In this document: piece after piece, positions 22,667-30,923 of the stretch
Numbering within the stretch: the stretch's first letter is position 1
Layout: each line of letters begins with the position of its first letter
Assembly (NCBI GenBank): GCA_944325345.1
Contig: CALUZV010000030.1
Span: 1 to 36,758 of the forward strand
Length of the DNA: 36,758 nt
Direction of reading: 5' to 3'
From: an uncultured Parabacteroides sp.
Lineage (GTDB): Bacteria > Bacteroidota > Bacteroidia > Bacteroidales > Tannerellaceae
Program-made: the position numbers and the translations under genes
Notes under the pieces: generated by a model
What the model saw: the letters and a program-made list of their open reading frames with translations, nothing else
Told to the model about the DNA's origin: nothing
Database searches by the model: none

Positions 22667-24103
22667 ATGCTCTGTCTGATAAGTCTGGAGTGGATATTCA
22701 GTTCCATCTTCCTTCTGCTCTACATGGTAACGATACTGGGCCTGTGCGTAGTCATCATTGCCGAGAACCGCAACCCGCTGAAGACGATACCGTGGGTGGT
22801 GGCGGTGCTCCTTGCGCCGGGTATCGGGCTGTTGTTCTACCTCTTCTTCGGGCAAGACAACCGCAAGCAGCGCATCATCTCGCGCCGTACCTACAAACGC
22901 ATCATGAAGCGGCCTCACACCGAGCGTATCCTGCAAGATGCCTGCAACCTGCCGCCGGAGTACCAGTCGCTGGCGACGCTGCTGCGCAACAACAACCGTG
23001 CCTCGTTGCTCTATGGCAGTCGCCTCGAAGTATTTACCGATGGGAAGGCGAAGTTCGAAGCCCTGCTGCGGGACCTGCGCGGGGCGCGACGCTACATACA
23101 TATCGAGTACTACATCTTCTGTGATGACCGTGTCGGCGGTGCGGTGCGCGATGTGCTGGTGGCGAAGGCACGGGAGGGGGTGAAGGTGCGGTTGCTCTAT
23201 GACGACGTAGGCTGTTGGAACGTGCCGAACTCCTTCTTCCGGGAGATGCGCGATGCCGGGGTGGAGGTATATCCCTTCCTGCGGGTAGCCTTCCCGAGCT
23301 TCACCAGCAAGGTGAACTACAGGAACCACAGAAAGATAGTTGTAATAGACGGGGTGATAGGATACGTGGGAGGCATGAATGTGGCCGACCGATATGAGGA
23401 TGGGTTCTCGTGGGGCATCTGGCGAGATACACACTTCCGCGTCGAGGGGAAAGGGGTGCATGGACTGCAGGCAGCCTTCCTGGTGGACTGGTATGCCGTC
23501 AGCAAGCAGTTCCTGAATAGCCGGCAGTACTATCCGAAGGTGGAGGTCCTGGACGATACCGTCCTGCAGGTCGTAACCAGTGGGCCGGTCGGACCGTGGC
23601 GTAACCTGCTCCAAGGCATCATCCGTACCGTAACCAATGCCCGGCAATACGTCTATATCCAAACACCTTACTTCCTGCCGACGGAAGGGCTGAACCAGGC
23701 GATGCAGATAGCCGCCCTCGGGGGGACCGATATCCGGCTGATGCTGCCGCTGCATTCCGACACACGGGCGACGCACTTGGCGAGCCGCTCCTTCATCGAT
23801 GATATGCTGCGTGCGGGGGTGAAGGTCTATTTCTACCGGCCAGGGTTCCTGCACTCCAAGCTCGTGGTTTGTGATGACTACGTAACGTGCATAGGGTCGG
23901 CTAACATGGACTTCCGGAGCTTCGAGCACAACTTCGAGGTCAATTGCTTCGTCTATCAGGCAGCCTTTGCCCGGCAGATGAAGAAACTGTTCATGCGGGA
24001 CCTGCAAGGGTGCGACCGTGTGATGCCCGAGGCGTGGAAGAAGCGGCCGATGAAGCAGAAGTTCTGCGAGTCGTTCATGCGTCTGTTCTCGCCTCTTCTT
24101 TGA
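22667..24103 (+). CDS. cls: Cardiolipin synthase, phospholipase D family
   Basis: The 478-residue membrane enzyme makes cardiolipin from phosphatidylglycerol. Two N-terminal membrane helices (about 9-31 and 40-61) are followed by two phospholipase D domains. Each has its HKD motif: NHRKIVVIDGVIGYVGGMN (about 221-239) and HSKLVVCDDYVTCIGSAN near 403-420. The length and order match the usual bacterial Cls. The gene converges on rsmD and overlaps its 3' end by 29 bases, so both C-termini share DNA. Confidence 0.95.
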   Translation: MLCLISLEWIFSSIFLLLYMVTILGLCVVIIAENRNPLKTIPWVVAVLLAPGIGLLFYLFFGQDNRKQRIISRRTYKRIMKRPHTERILQDACNLPPEYQSLATLLRNNNRASLLYGSRLEVFTDGKAKFEALLRDLRGARRYIHIEYYIFCDDRVGGAVRDVLVAKAREGVKVRLLYDDVGCWNVPNSFFREMRDAGVEVYPFLRVAFPSFTSKVNYRNHRKIVVIDGVIGYVGGMNVADRYEDGFSWGIWRDTHFRVEGKGVHGLQAAFLVDWYAVSKQFLNSRQYYPKVEVLDDTVLQVVTSGPVGPWRNLLQGIIRTVTNARQYVYIQTPYFLPTEGLNQAMQIAALGGTDIRLMLPLHSDTRATHLASRSFIDDMLRAGVKVYFYRPGFLHSKLVVCDDYVTCIGSANMDFRSFEHNFEVNCFVYQAAFARQMKKLFMRDLQGCDRVMPEAWKKRPMKQKFCESFMRLFSPLL

Positions 24104-24635
24104 CGAAGATGCTGAAGTTCACCGAGCCATAGACGCGGTGTTGGGCGAAGAAAGGCAGCGCGGAGAAGTCGAACGAGGCAGGGTGCTCCATGACGAAGAC
24201 ACCGCCGTCGCGCAACAAGTCCTGCTCGAAGACCAGGCGGGGGACATCCGGCAGCTCCTTGAGGGCATACGGTGGGTCGGCAAAGATGAAGTCATAGCCT
24301 TGCCGTTGCGCCCCGGAGTGCAGGAAGCGGAAGACATCTCCGCGGACGAGATGGAGGTTGTCGTCCTTCAGCTCCTTGGCAACCTTGGCGATGAAAGAAG
24401 CATGGAGGTTGTTCTTCTCCACCACCGTAACTGAGGAGCAGCCACGCGAGAGAAGCTCGAAGGCGATGCTGCCCGTACCGGAGAAGAGGTCGAGGGCATC
24501 CAGGCCGTCGAAGTCGATAAGGTTGGAGAGTACGTTGAACAAGTTCTCCTTCGCGAAGTCCGTCGTCGGACGGGCGCTGAAGGAGGAAGGGACGTCGAAG
24601 CGACGCCGGCCATATTTGCCACTGATGATTCGCAT
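24075..24635 (-). CDS. rsmD: 16S rRNA (guanine966-N2)-methyltransferase
   Basis: The 186-residue SAM-dependent enzyme methylates 16S rRNA. MRIISGKYGRRRF at the start and RPTTDFAKENLFNVL are typical of RsmD. The SAM-binding motif LDLFSGTGSIAFE lies at 48-60 and the catalytic DPPY at 120-123. It follows DUF3822 by three bases on the minus strand and is the last gene of that operon. Its 3' end overlaps cls. Confidence 0.96.
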   Translation of the reverse strand: MRIISGKYGRRRFDVPSSFSARPTTDFAKENLFNVLSNLIDFDGLDALDLFSGTGSIAFELLSRGCSSVTVVEKNNLHASFIAKVAKELKDDNLHLVRGDVFRFLHSGAQRQGYDFIFADPPYALKELPDVPRLVFEQDLLRDGGVFVMEHPASFDFSALPFFAQHRVYGSVNFSIFVKEEARTDA

Positions 24636-24638
24636 AAT

Positions 24639-25463
24639 TCAAGAGAATAAATAGATAATATCCAAGGGGGCATCCGCCCATTCCTCCCGTCTCAGATACG
24701 CCTCGGCGGGCAGAGGCACCGGCGAGACATGCCGGAGATAAAGGGACAAAGCCTGGCGAAGTTCCGCACAACGGGCTGGGGAGCCGGAGAGGAAGAGACG
24801 GTCGTTGAACTGGTCGAGTCCCTCCTGTTTCCATACATATAATATATAGTATAAGATATCGCGCGTACTCCGGACCTCGAAGGAGTTGGCCAGCCGAAGC
24901 CTTCCCTGCGGGGCAAAACAGGCCAATTCGATATGCTGCCCACATACCTGCACAAACAGTTGCTTGTAGAGGGAAGTCTCGCTCAACCGCTTCCATTGCT
25001 CGAGCAGCAGAGCCGCCGAATGCAAGAACTCGGGAGCGGCAAAGGAACGGGCGCAGAAGGAATAAACCTCCTCCGGCAAGGCGTAGAGTAAGACGGTGCC
25101 ATCCGCCAGCTTGTTCTCCAGGATTTGCCTGGTTGCCGATGCTTCGGGGAAGTTGAAGGCGAAAAGCGCGTCTCGCCGCTCCTTCTCGTAGTATGTCTCC
25201 GGCACCAAGGTATAAGGAGTCTCTGTAGCCAGGAGGCAGAGTTGCTTGTACTTCCACGACAGACACTCGTTGTCAAAGAAGCATTCCTTGAGGGCTGAAA
25301 CATAGCTTTGCGGCTGCTCAAACTGTACTTTCGCACTGAAGAAGTCCTCTCCCGTAGCAGCATGGCAACAGAAAAAAGAAAGTCCACCCGGCTCAAGCCG
25401 GATGGACGCTAAATACTTTTCTGATTGCTCTACTGTAAACGTATCTGGAATACGGATAACCAT
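24639..25463 (-). CDS. DUF3822 family protein
   Basis: The 274-residue protein is of the Bacteroidota DUF3822 family, usually encoded just before rsmD, as here. No signal peptide or membrane helix is seen. The start TVEQSEKYLASIRLEPGGLSFF and the two-part layout resemble proteins with an actin/ASKHA-like fold, but no nucleotide-binding motif is certain. Function is not known to me. It begins 12 bases after the pseudopilin-like gene. Confidence 0.8.
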   Translation of the reverse strand: MVIRIPDTFTVEQSEKYLASIRLEPGGLSFFCCHAATGEDFFSAKVQFEQPQSYVSALKECFFDNECLSWKYKQLCLLATETPYTLVPETYYEKERRDALFAFNFPEASATRQILENKLADGTVLLYALPEEVYSFCARSFAAPEFLHSAALLLEQWKRLSETSLYKQLFVQVCGQHIELACFAPQGRLRLANSFEVRSTRDILYYILYVWKQEGLDQFNDRLFLSGSPARCAELRQALSLYLRHVSPVPLPAEAYLRREEWADAPLDIIYLFS

Positions 25464-25475
25464 AGGCTCAGCAGA

Positions 25476-26114
25476 TTACTCCCAGTTACCTGCGTTGTTG
25501 TTGATTTCTTCCAAAGAACCTACACGCAGACCCGGGAACTTGCCCTGCTTTTCAGCCTTGTCTTTGAGGTTGTACTCCAACTGCGCGTTCAAGTCGCCCA
25601 GATAAGCGTCATAAGGAACGTCGCATACGAATACCTTGATGGCATAACCTGAACCGGAAGTCAGAGTAGCTGTGTCCATGTGGAACTCAACCTTCTTACC
25701 ACCCGGGATACCTGGAACATAACGCATACCATCTACGTCATAACCTTTGCCCAGCAACGTATCAACAGCTGTGTACCATACCGTATCACGGCGGATCAAG
25801 CCTTTCTTAGCTGCTTCAGCTTCAGTCATACCCTGTTCCAACTGTTCGTCTGTCAAGACACCTTCCTTAATCAGGAACGGGATCTTGTCTTCCTTCAGGA
25901 ACTTACCCAACTCGTCAAAGTTTGCCGCGTGTCTATTGTACATGTTCTTGTACTCGATTTGCGCCTTACGGATATCGATCAAACGAGCGATGATTGCCTT
26001 TTCACGAGCCTCTTTCTCTTTGTCGAAGTTAATCGGCGTGATAATACTTACATAACACATGTACGCCAGCACCACAACGGCTGCTGCTAATAAAATCTTC
26101 AATGTAACTTTCAT
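25476..26114 (-). CDS. Membrane-anchored protein with pseudopilin-like N-terminus
   Basis: The 212-residue protein is not assigned to a named family. A single N-terminal helix (about 5-26) is followed by EKEAREKAIIARLIDIRKAQIEYKNMYNRHAANFDELGKFL, which resembles the post-helix region of G-type pseudopilins, where a helix is followed by a YG-x-Y-type turn. There is no prepilin peptidase site that I can recognise. The rest looks like a periplasmic beta domain. I chose ATG 26114 over the upstream in-frame ATG because it starts directly at the membrane helix. It is the first gene of the operon with DUF3822 and rsmD. Confidence 0.7.
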   Translation of the reverse strand: MKVTLKILLAAAVVVLAYMCYVSIITPINFDKEKEAREKAIIARLIDIRKAQIEYKNMYNRHAANFDELGKFLKEDKIPFLIKEGVLTDEQLEQGMTEAEAAKKGLIRRDTVWYTAVDTLLGKGYDVDGMRYVPGIPGGKKVEFHMDTATLTSGSGYAIKVFVCDVPYDAYLGDLNAQLEYNLKDKAEKQGKFPGLRVGSLEEINNNAGNWE

Positions 26115-26156
26115 GGTGTATTTCTGTTTTAAATTTATTCTTGTTATTTCACTCGG

Positions 26157-26164
26157 CAAATTTA
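26157..26164 (-). promoter_or_regulatory. -7 element of the pseudopilin-DUF3822-rsmD operon
   Basis: TAAATTTG on the minus strand, 43 bases before the ATG. The 100-bp gap to the divergent helicase gene also holds a forward TATCTTTA near 26185, so both promoters share the gap. Confidence 0.5.
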
Positions 26165-26214
26165 GAAAAGAATATTTAAAGCACTATCTTTATCGCCAAA
26201 ATAATTCAAAGAAA

Positions 26215-27636
26215 ATGATAAATAATTTCCTCAGCACCCAAATTGCACGAAAATTTCCCCATAATCCGACCGAAGAACAGCGTCTGGCGATGCAAACCAT
26301 TGCTGATTTCCTCCTTTCCGGCGAGGCAGACGGCCTCTTGCTCCTGAAAGGTTACGCAGGTACAGGGAAGACATCCTTGGTAGGCGCACTGGTTCGGACA
26401 CTGACCGAACTCGGACGGAAATCCGTCTTGCTGGCCCCCACCGGTAGGGCTGCCAAAGTCTTTTCCGCTTATGCCGGGCATAAAGCCTTTACGATTCACA
26501 AAAAGATTTACCGGCAAAAGGCTTACTCCAACGACATGGGTAATTTTCTCCCCGCCGATAACGTGCACAAAGATACAATTTTTATCGTAGATGAAGCATC
26601 AATGATAGCAAATCAAACATCGGAGGGCTATATTTTTGGTTCCGGAAGGCTTTTGGACGACCTTATCCACTACGTTTACGCCGGTGAAGGCTGCCGTTTG
26701 ATGCTGATGGGCGACACAGCCCAGCTCCCTCCCGTCGGGCAGAACTGTAGTCCGGCACTCGAACGGGCGGTCCTCGAGGGCTACGGTTTGCAAGTCCACG
26801 AAATCTCCCTGACGCAGGTTGTCCGCCAAGAACACGACTCCGGCATCCTTTTCAACGCAACCCGCCTCCGCGACGCCCTGCGCAACCAAGCTGTCGAAAT
26901 CTTCCCCAAGCTCCGCCTCGCCGACTTCCACGACTTCCGAAGTATCAGTGGCGAGGATCTCATCGAGGCCATCTCTTCTGCCTACGACCACGACGGCTTG
27001 GAAGAAACCATCGTTATCACCCGCTCAAACCGCCGCGCTACTATATATAATAATGGTATAAGGGCACGCATCCTCTGGCGCGAGGAAGAATTGTCGTCGG
27101 GCGACCGCCTCATGGTGGCGCGCAACAACTATTTCTGGACAGCCGGACAGAAGGAGACCGACTTCATTGCCAACGGCGAAATCATCCGTCTCCGCCGCAT
27201 CCGCCGCACCTATGAGATGTATGGTTTCCGCTTCGCAGATGTCCAAGCGGAGTTTCAAGAGCAAGACACCGAACAGGAAATGGATCTCAAAGTACTCCTC
27301 GATACCTTGCAAAACGATTCACCTGCACTGACTAAAGGACAAAACGACCGCCTTTTCTATGCCGTCCTCGAGGATTATATGGATGTTCCGACCAAGGCTG
27401 GCAAGCTCCGCAAGATGAAGGCCGACCCGCATTACAATGCGCTCCAGGTGAAATATGCCTACGCCATCACCTGCCACAAAGCACAGGGCGGACAATGGCG
27501 TAATGTCTTTCTCGACATCGGCTATATTACCGAAGAAATGCTCGGCGAAGACTTCTACCGCTGGCTCTATACCGCCTTCACCCGAGCTACGGAATGCCTC
27601 TATTTGGTTAATCTTCCTTCTGAATTCATAGAATAA
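26215..27636 (+). CDS. RecD/Pif1-like SF1B DNA helicase
   Basis: The 473-residue ATP-dependent helicase has Walker A GYAGTGKTS (46-54), LAPTGRAAK (motif Ia), Walker B IVDEASM (Asp126, Glu127), GDTAQLPPVG (motif III), LTQVVRQ, and the UvrD_C_2-type YAITCHKAQGGQW and YTAFTRATE near the C-terminus. It is shorter than RecD2 and lacks its N-terminal domain, so it fits the stand-alone Bacteroidota AAA/RecD-like group. It probably works in repair or replication restart. I chose ATG 26215 (MINNFLSTQI) over the longer upstream frame, which would include the promoter region. Confidence 0.9.
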   Translation: MINNFLSTQIARKFPHNPTEEQRLAMQTIADFLLSGEADGLLLLKGYAGTGKTSLVGALVRTLTELGRKSVLLAPTGRAAKVFSAYAGHKAFTIHKKIYRQKAYSNDMGNFLPADNVHKDTIFIVDEASMIANQTSEGYIFGSGRLLDDLIHYVYAGEGCRLMLMGDTAQLPPVGQNCSPALERAVLEGYGLQVHEISLTQVVRQEHDSGILFNATRLRDALRNQAVEIFPKLRLADFHDFRSISGEDLIEAISSAYDHDGLEETIVITRSNRRATIYNNGIRARILWREEELSSGDRLMVARNNYFWTAGQKETDFIANGEIIRLRRIRRTYEMYGFRFADVQAEFQEQDTEQEMDLKVLLDTLQNDSPALTKGQNDRLFYAVLEDYMDVPTKAGKLRKMKADPHYNALQVKYAYAITCHKAQGGQWRNVFLDIGYITEEMLGEDFYRWLYTAFTRATECLYLVNLPSEFIE

Positions 27637-27670
27637 GCCCAATGAAGCCCTTTCTTTCATAAGGTTTCAC

Positions 27671-27678
27671 TATCTTTG
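27671..27678 (+). promoter_or_regulatory. -7 element upstream of the coiled-coil gene
   Basis: TATCTTTG followed by GCGCC. No clear TTG at -33. The palindrome array begins 17 bases downstream, so the array would lie in the mRNA leader. Confidence 0.55.
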
Positions 27679-27694
27679 CGCCGCACTCAGGTTC

Positions 27695-27816
27695 GCAGGA
27701 CAACCCTGCAGCCTACTGCAGGACATCCCTGCACGAGCTTGCAGGACACCTCTGCAGCCTACTGCAGGGCTTCCCTGCACGGGGCTGCAGAACTCTTCTG
27801 CACGAGTATGCAGCCC
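27695..27816. repeat. 23-bp phased palindrome array with TGCAGG/CCTGCA cores
   Basis: Palindromes of the form (T)GCAGG-N5-CCTGC(A) are centred at 27702, 27725, 27748, 27771 and 27794, exactly 23 bp apart; a sixth half-site starts at 27810. Cores drift (GCAGGACAACCCTGC, TGCAGGGCTTCCCTGCA, TGCAGAACTCTTCTGCA) but symmetry is kept by paired changes. The array sits between a -7 element and the start codon of the next gene. Confidence 0.9.
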
Positions 27817-27862
27817 GGTTAGGGGAAAAAGATACTATATACATTATATAATATAGAGAACA

Positions 27863-28441
27863 ATGACGACTATCGACGAAATACGACAAAGCCTCGGCAG
27901 CTTGGACGAAAGGTTGCGGCAAACAGACGGCGACCATCCCTCGGCTGAAGACGTAGCGGCTATCACCCGTGGCATCGCAGAGCTATGGGAGAAGGCCGGG
28001 CAGTTGCAAACCGAGTTTTGCGTGCGAGTTGAGAACAAATTGAAGCAACGCGAGGAGACGATTCGTATCTTGGAAGAACGGTTGGCCGAAAAGCCGGCTG
28101 TGGAAGTTCAGCCCGAACCGGCGCCTGCTCCCACTCTTGTCCCTGAGCCGCAACCAGCGGAAACGCCGGTGGTGGAAAAAACGACGACCTCATTGGCTGA
28201 TCTCCTCGAACGGCAACAACTGAGCGACCTTCGCAAAGCATTTAGTCTCAACGACCGCTTCCGTTATCGGAAAGAACTGTTCGATGGAGACGAGGCGCGG
28301 ATGAATGCGGCTATCGACGAGTTGAACCGCCTCAGCTCACACGCCGAGGTGCTTGAATATATCCACCGTACGCTGGAGGAAAAGAAAGATAACCCTGCGT
28401 TGGCGGATTTCATTAAACTATTGGAGAAACGAAAAATCTAA
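27863..28441 (+). CDS. Conserved hypothetical coiled-coil protein
   Basis: The 192-residue cytoplasmic protein has no family name I can give. Residues 1-80 are helical and charged, with likely coiled coil (VENKLKQREETIRILEERL). A Pro/Glu/Ala linker spans about 84-113. The C-terminal domain (about 117-192) contains DLRKAFSLNDRFRYRKELFDGDEARMNAAIDELNRL, a segment I recognise as recurring in Bacteroidota hypothetical proteins. The mRNA leader is about 180 nt and carries the 23-bp palindrome array. rsmI follows after 69 bases that contain a hairpin. Confidence 0.7.
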   Translation: MTTIDEIRQSLGSLDERLRQTDGDHPSAEDVAAITRGIAELWEKAGQLQTEFCVRVENKLKQREETIRILEERLAEKPAVEVQPEPAPAPTLVPEPQPAETPVVEKTTTSLADLLERQQLSDLRKAFSLNDRFRYRKELFDGDEARMNAAIDELNRLSSHAEVLEYIHRTLEEKKDNPALADFIKLLEKRKI

Positions 28442-28443
28442 CG

Positions 28444-28495
28444 GAATGATGCATGAAGAAAGAAAAGCGCATTCTTCACGCTTCATTCATCATTC
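28444..28495. repeat. Imperfect 15-bp inverted repeat before rsmI
   Basis: GAATGATGCATGAAG (28444-28458) pairs with CTTCATTCATCATTC (28481-28495), one mismatch, 22-nt loop. A TTAAAAAA tract follows about 5 bases later. It could attenuate or terminate before rsmI, or simply be slippage-prone repeat DNA of the GAATGA type. Confidence 0.55.
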
Positions 28496-28510
28496 TTCAT
28501 TAAAAAAGTT

Positions 28511-29221
28511 ATGGCAAAGCTAACAGTAGTTCCCACGCCGGTAGGCAATTTGGAAGACATGACCTTCCGCGCTATCCGAGTGCTGAAGGAGGCCGACCTC
28601 ATCCTTGCGGAGGACACACGGACGACAGGCATCCTGCTCAAGCATTTCGAGATAACGAACAAGATGCAGTCGCACCACAAGTTCAACGAGCACAAGACCG
28701 TTGAGCAGATAGCTGCCCGCATCCGTGGTGGCGAGAACATCGCGCTGGTATCCGATGCTGGAACGCCCGCCATCTCCGACCCAGGCTTCCTGCTGGTGAG
28801 AGAATGTGTACGTCAAGGTGTCGAAGTCGAGTGTTTGCCCGGCGCGACGGCTTTCGTCCCGGCACTGGTAGCTTCCGGATTGCCCAACGAGAAGTTTTGC
28901 TTCGAAGGCTTTTTGCCCCAGAAAAAAGGGAGACAGACGCGACTGATGGAGTTAGCGAGCGAAAGCCGGACGATGGTGTTCTACGAATCGCCTTTCCGCT
29001 TAGTAAAGACACTCCAGCAATTCGCCGAGGTATTCGGGGCAGAAAGGGAAGTATCGGTATCGCGGGAAATCTCGAAGGTTCACGAAGAGACCGTCCGTGG
29101 TACATTAGCTGAAGTAGCTGCCCATTTTACCGAACACGAGCCGAAGGGGGAAATCGTCATCGTCCTCGCCGGCTTGAAAGACAAAAAGGAAAAGAAATAT
29201 GAAAGAGATAAGGAAGAATAA
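28511..29221 (+). CDS. rsmI: 16S rRNA (cytidine1402-2'-O)-methyltransferase
   Basis: The 236-residue SAM-dependent tetrapyrrole-methylase-fold enzyme 2'-O-methylates C1402 of 16S rRNA. The family signatures are clear: VVPTPVGNLEDMTFRAI at the start, ILAEDTRTT, HKFNEH, ALVSDAGTPAISDPG and LPGATAFVPALVASGLP. It has a lysine-rich C-terminal tail. The Cbp1-like lipoprotein gene starts 28 bases later. Confidence 0.97.
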   Translation: MAKLTVVPTPVGNLEDMTFRAIRVLKEADLILAEDTRTTGILLKHFEITNKMQSHHKFNEHKTVEQIAARIRGGENIALVSDAGTPAISDPGFLLVRECVRQGVEVECLPGATAFVPALVASGLPNEKFCFEGFLPQKKGRQTRLMELASESRTMVFYESPFRLVKTLQQFAEVFGAEREVSVSREISKVHEETVRGTLAEVAAHFTEHEPKGEIVIVLAGLKDKKEKKYERDKEE

Positions 29222-29249
29222 GTTTAACGTAACACAACATCAATGTAAC

Positions 29250-30125
29250 ATGAAGAAAGTAGCATTAGTAGCCTGTTTCTGCACGACGTTATTGATTTCG
29301 TGCAACCAGCAGTCCGCCGAGAACAAGCGGCTTCAGGCAGAAAACGATTCGCTGAAGATTGAGAACCTGAAAGCGACAGAAGAACTGAACGATATGTTAT
29401 CTACCTTGGATGATATCGAGGCAGATTTCCAATCCATACGTGATGCCGAAAACTACCTCACCATCCAGCAGCAGCAAGGTGGCGAGATGACTCCCGACCG
29501 CAAGGAGAAAATCAAACAGAACATGAAGCTCATCTCCGAGACCTTGAAGCGGAACAAGGAGCAGATTGCCAAGCTGGAAGACCAACTGAAGAAAAGTGGT
29601 ATCCAAAGTGCTGCCCTGCGCAAGACGATCGACCGCCTCAACAAGGAAATCGCTACCAAGAGTGCTGAAATCGCTACCCTCCGCGACCAGCTTGCCCAGA
29701 AGGATGTCCGCATCCAAGAGTTAGACGAAATGGTAAGCGACCTCAACGATGATGTCGAAAACCTCGCGACGACTACCGCCGCCCAAGCCGAGAAGCTGAG
29801 CGAGCAGGACAAGGCGTTGCACACCGCATTCTATTGCTTCGGCACCTCGAAAGAGTTGAAAGCACAGAATATTCTGAGCAAGAACGGTCTCTTTGGCAAG
29901 ACGAAAGTCCTGCAGGCTGGCTTCAACAAGGATTATTTCATCTCTATTGATATTCGCGAAGTTACCGAGATTCCACTCTTTGCGTCGAAGGCTAAACTCC
30001 GCTCGAACCATCCGGAAGGTAGCTACGAGTTTGTGGAAGATGCCGAAAAGAACCTGACGCTCCACATCACGAATATTGAACAATTCTGGAGCTTGGGCAA
30101 ATACTTGGTTATCGAAGTAGGATGA
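29250..30125 (+). CDS. Cbp1-family coiled-coil lipoprotein (collagen-binding adhesin type)
   Basis: The 291-residue exported lipoprotein has a type II signal (VALVACFCTTLLISC, lipidated Cys18). Residues 25-215 form a long coiled coil (KLEDQLKKSG..., QLAQKDVRIQELDEMVSDL). A compact C-terminal domain contains SEQDKALHTAFYCFGTSKELKAQNIL and ends FWSLGKYLVIEVG. This layout matches proteins annotated as Cbp1-family collagen-binding glycoprotein adhesins in Bacteroides. ENDSLK includes a Bacteroidota O-glycosylation motif (Asp-Ser-Leu). Collagen binding is family knowledge and not shown by the sequence. I chose ATG 29250 because it begins the signal peptide. Its stop overlaps the next gene as ATGA. 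Confidence 0.8.
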   Translation: MKKVALVACFCTTLLISCNQQSAENKRLQAENDSLKIENLKATEELNDMLSTLDDIEADFQSIRDAENYLTIQQQQGGEMTPDRKEKIKQNMKLISETLKRNKEQIAKLEDQLKKSGIQSAALRKTIDRLNKEIATKSAEIATLRDQLAQKDVRIQELDEMVSDLNDDVENLATTTAAQAEKLSEQDKALHTAFYCFGTSKELKAQNILSKNGLFGKTKVLQAGFNKDYFISIDIREVTEIPLFASKAKLRSNHPEGSYEFVEDAEKNLTLHITNIEQFWSLGKYLVIEVG

Positions 30126-30817
30126 AACCATACAAGAACCTATTCATCGATTTGGACGATACCCTGCTGGATACCGCCCAAAACAATCGGGAATGCCTCG
30201 AAGAGATGTATGCCGACTACCATTGGGATCGGTACTATGCCTCCTTCGAGGCTTTCTATTCTATCTATATGCCTCACAACCTTGACCTCTGGGCACAATA
30301 CCGAAACGGTGAGATCGACCGGAATACGCTTATCGTCGAGCGGTTCCGCTATGTCCTCAGCCCGCTGGGTATCGAAGACAAAAGGGATGTCCTCGCCGTA
30401 AACCGCAACTTCCTCCGGCGGACGACCTATAAGAAACGGACGCTCCCCGGCGCTCACGAACTAATGGAATACCTGCACGGCCACTACCGGACTTTCATCC
30501 TCTCCAACGGCTTCCGCGAAGTGCAGTCCCGCAAACTGGCTTCCGCCGGTCTCGCGCCCTACTTCGACGGTATCATCCTCTCCGAAGACGCCGCCAGCAA
30601 CAAGCCTAACCGTCGCATCTTTCATCATGCCCTCACCACCACCAACTCCCGCCGCGTCGAATCGCTGATGATTGGCGACAGTTGGGATGCCGATATCGTC
30701 GGGGCGCACAACGCGAACATCGACCAAATCTGGTTCAATCCTTCCGGACTGGAACCTAAGGACTTCACCCCAACTTACACCGTTGCTTCGCTTGACGAAA
30801 TCCGGGATATCCTGTAA
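30122..30817 (+). CDS. HAD-family nucleotidase, YjjG type
   Basis: The 231-residue HAD-superfamily phosphatase resembles noncanonical pyrimidine nucleotidases (YjjG), which clear damaged or unusual nucleotide monophosphates. Motif I is FIDLDDTLLD (Asp10 and Asp12), motif II is FILSNGF, motif III is the Lys in SNKPNRRIF, and motif IV is IGDSWDADIVGA. The helical cap lies between. The start overlaps the lipoprotein stop by four bases, so the two genes are likely translated together. Confidence 0.88.
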   Translation: MKPYKNLFIDLDDTLLDTAQNNRECLEEMYADYHWDRYYASFEAFYSIYMPHNLDLWAQYRNGEIDRNTLIVERFRYVLSPLGIEDKRDVLAVNRNFLRRTTYKKRTLPGAHELMEYLHGHYRTFILSNGFREVQSRKLASAGLAPYFDGIILSEDAASNKPNRRIFHHALTTTNSRRVESLMIGDSWDADIVGAHNANIDQIWFNPSGLEPKDFTPTYTVASLDEIRDIL

Positions 30818-30888
30818 TTCATCCATTCTTCTTATATTTTGACCACAAGAGATTCCTCGGAGTTATTATGTACAATTAATTAAAATCG

Positions 30889-30896
30889 TACCTTTG
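30889..30896 (+). promoter_or_regulatory. -7 element of the PepSY-like lipoprotein gene
   Basis: TACCTTTG, 27 bases before the ATG at 30924. A clear TTG at -33 is missing. Confidence 0.65.
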
Positions 30897-30923
30897 CCCC
30901 ATAGCTTTTAAAAAGGACACACG

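Noticed and set aside
22643..24007. 454-codon minus-strand open frame opposite cls
   Set aside because: It lies fully antisense to cls, whose two HKD motifs are clear. Its composition is His/Gln-rich, as expected for a shadow frame.
27695..27816. CRISPR array or plasmid-type iteron origin
   Set aside because: Units are 23 bp with no unique spacers, and no Rep or cas gene is present. Iterons would be direct repeats without this internal symmetry.
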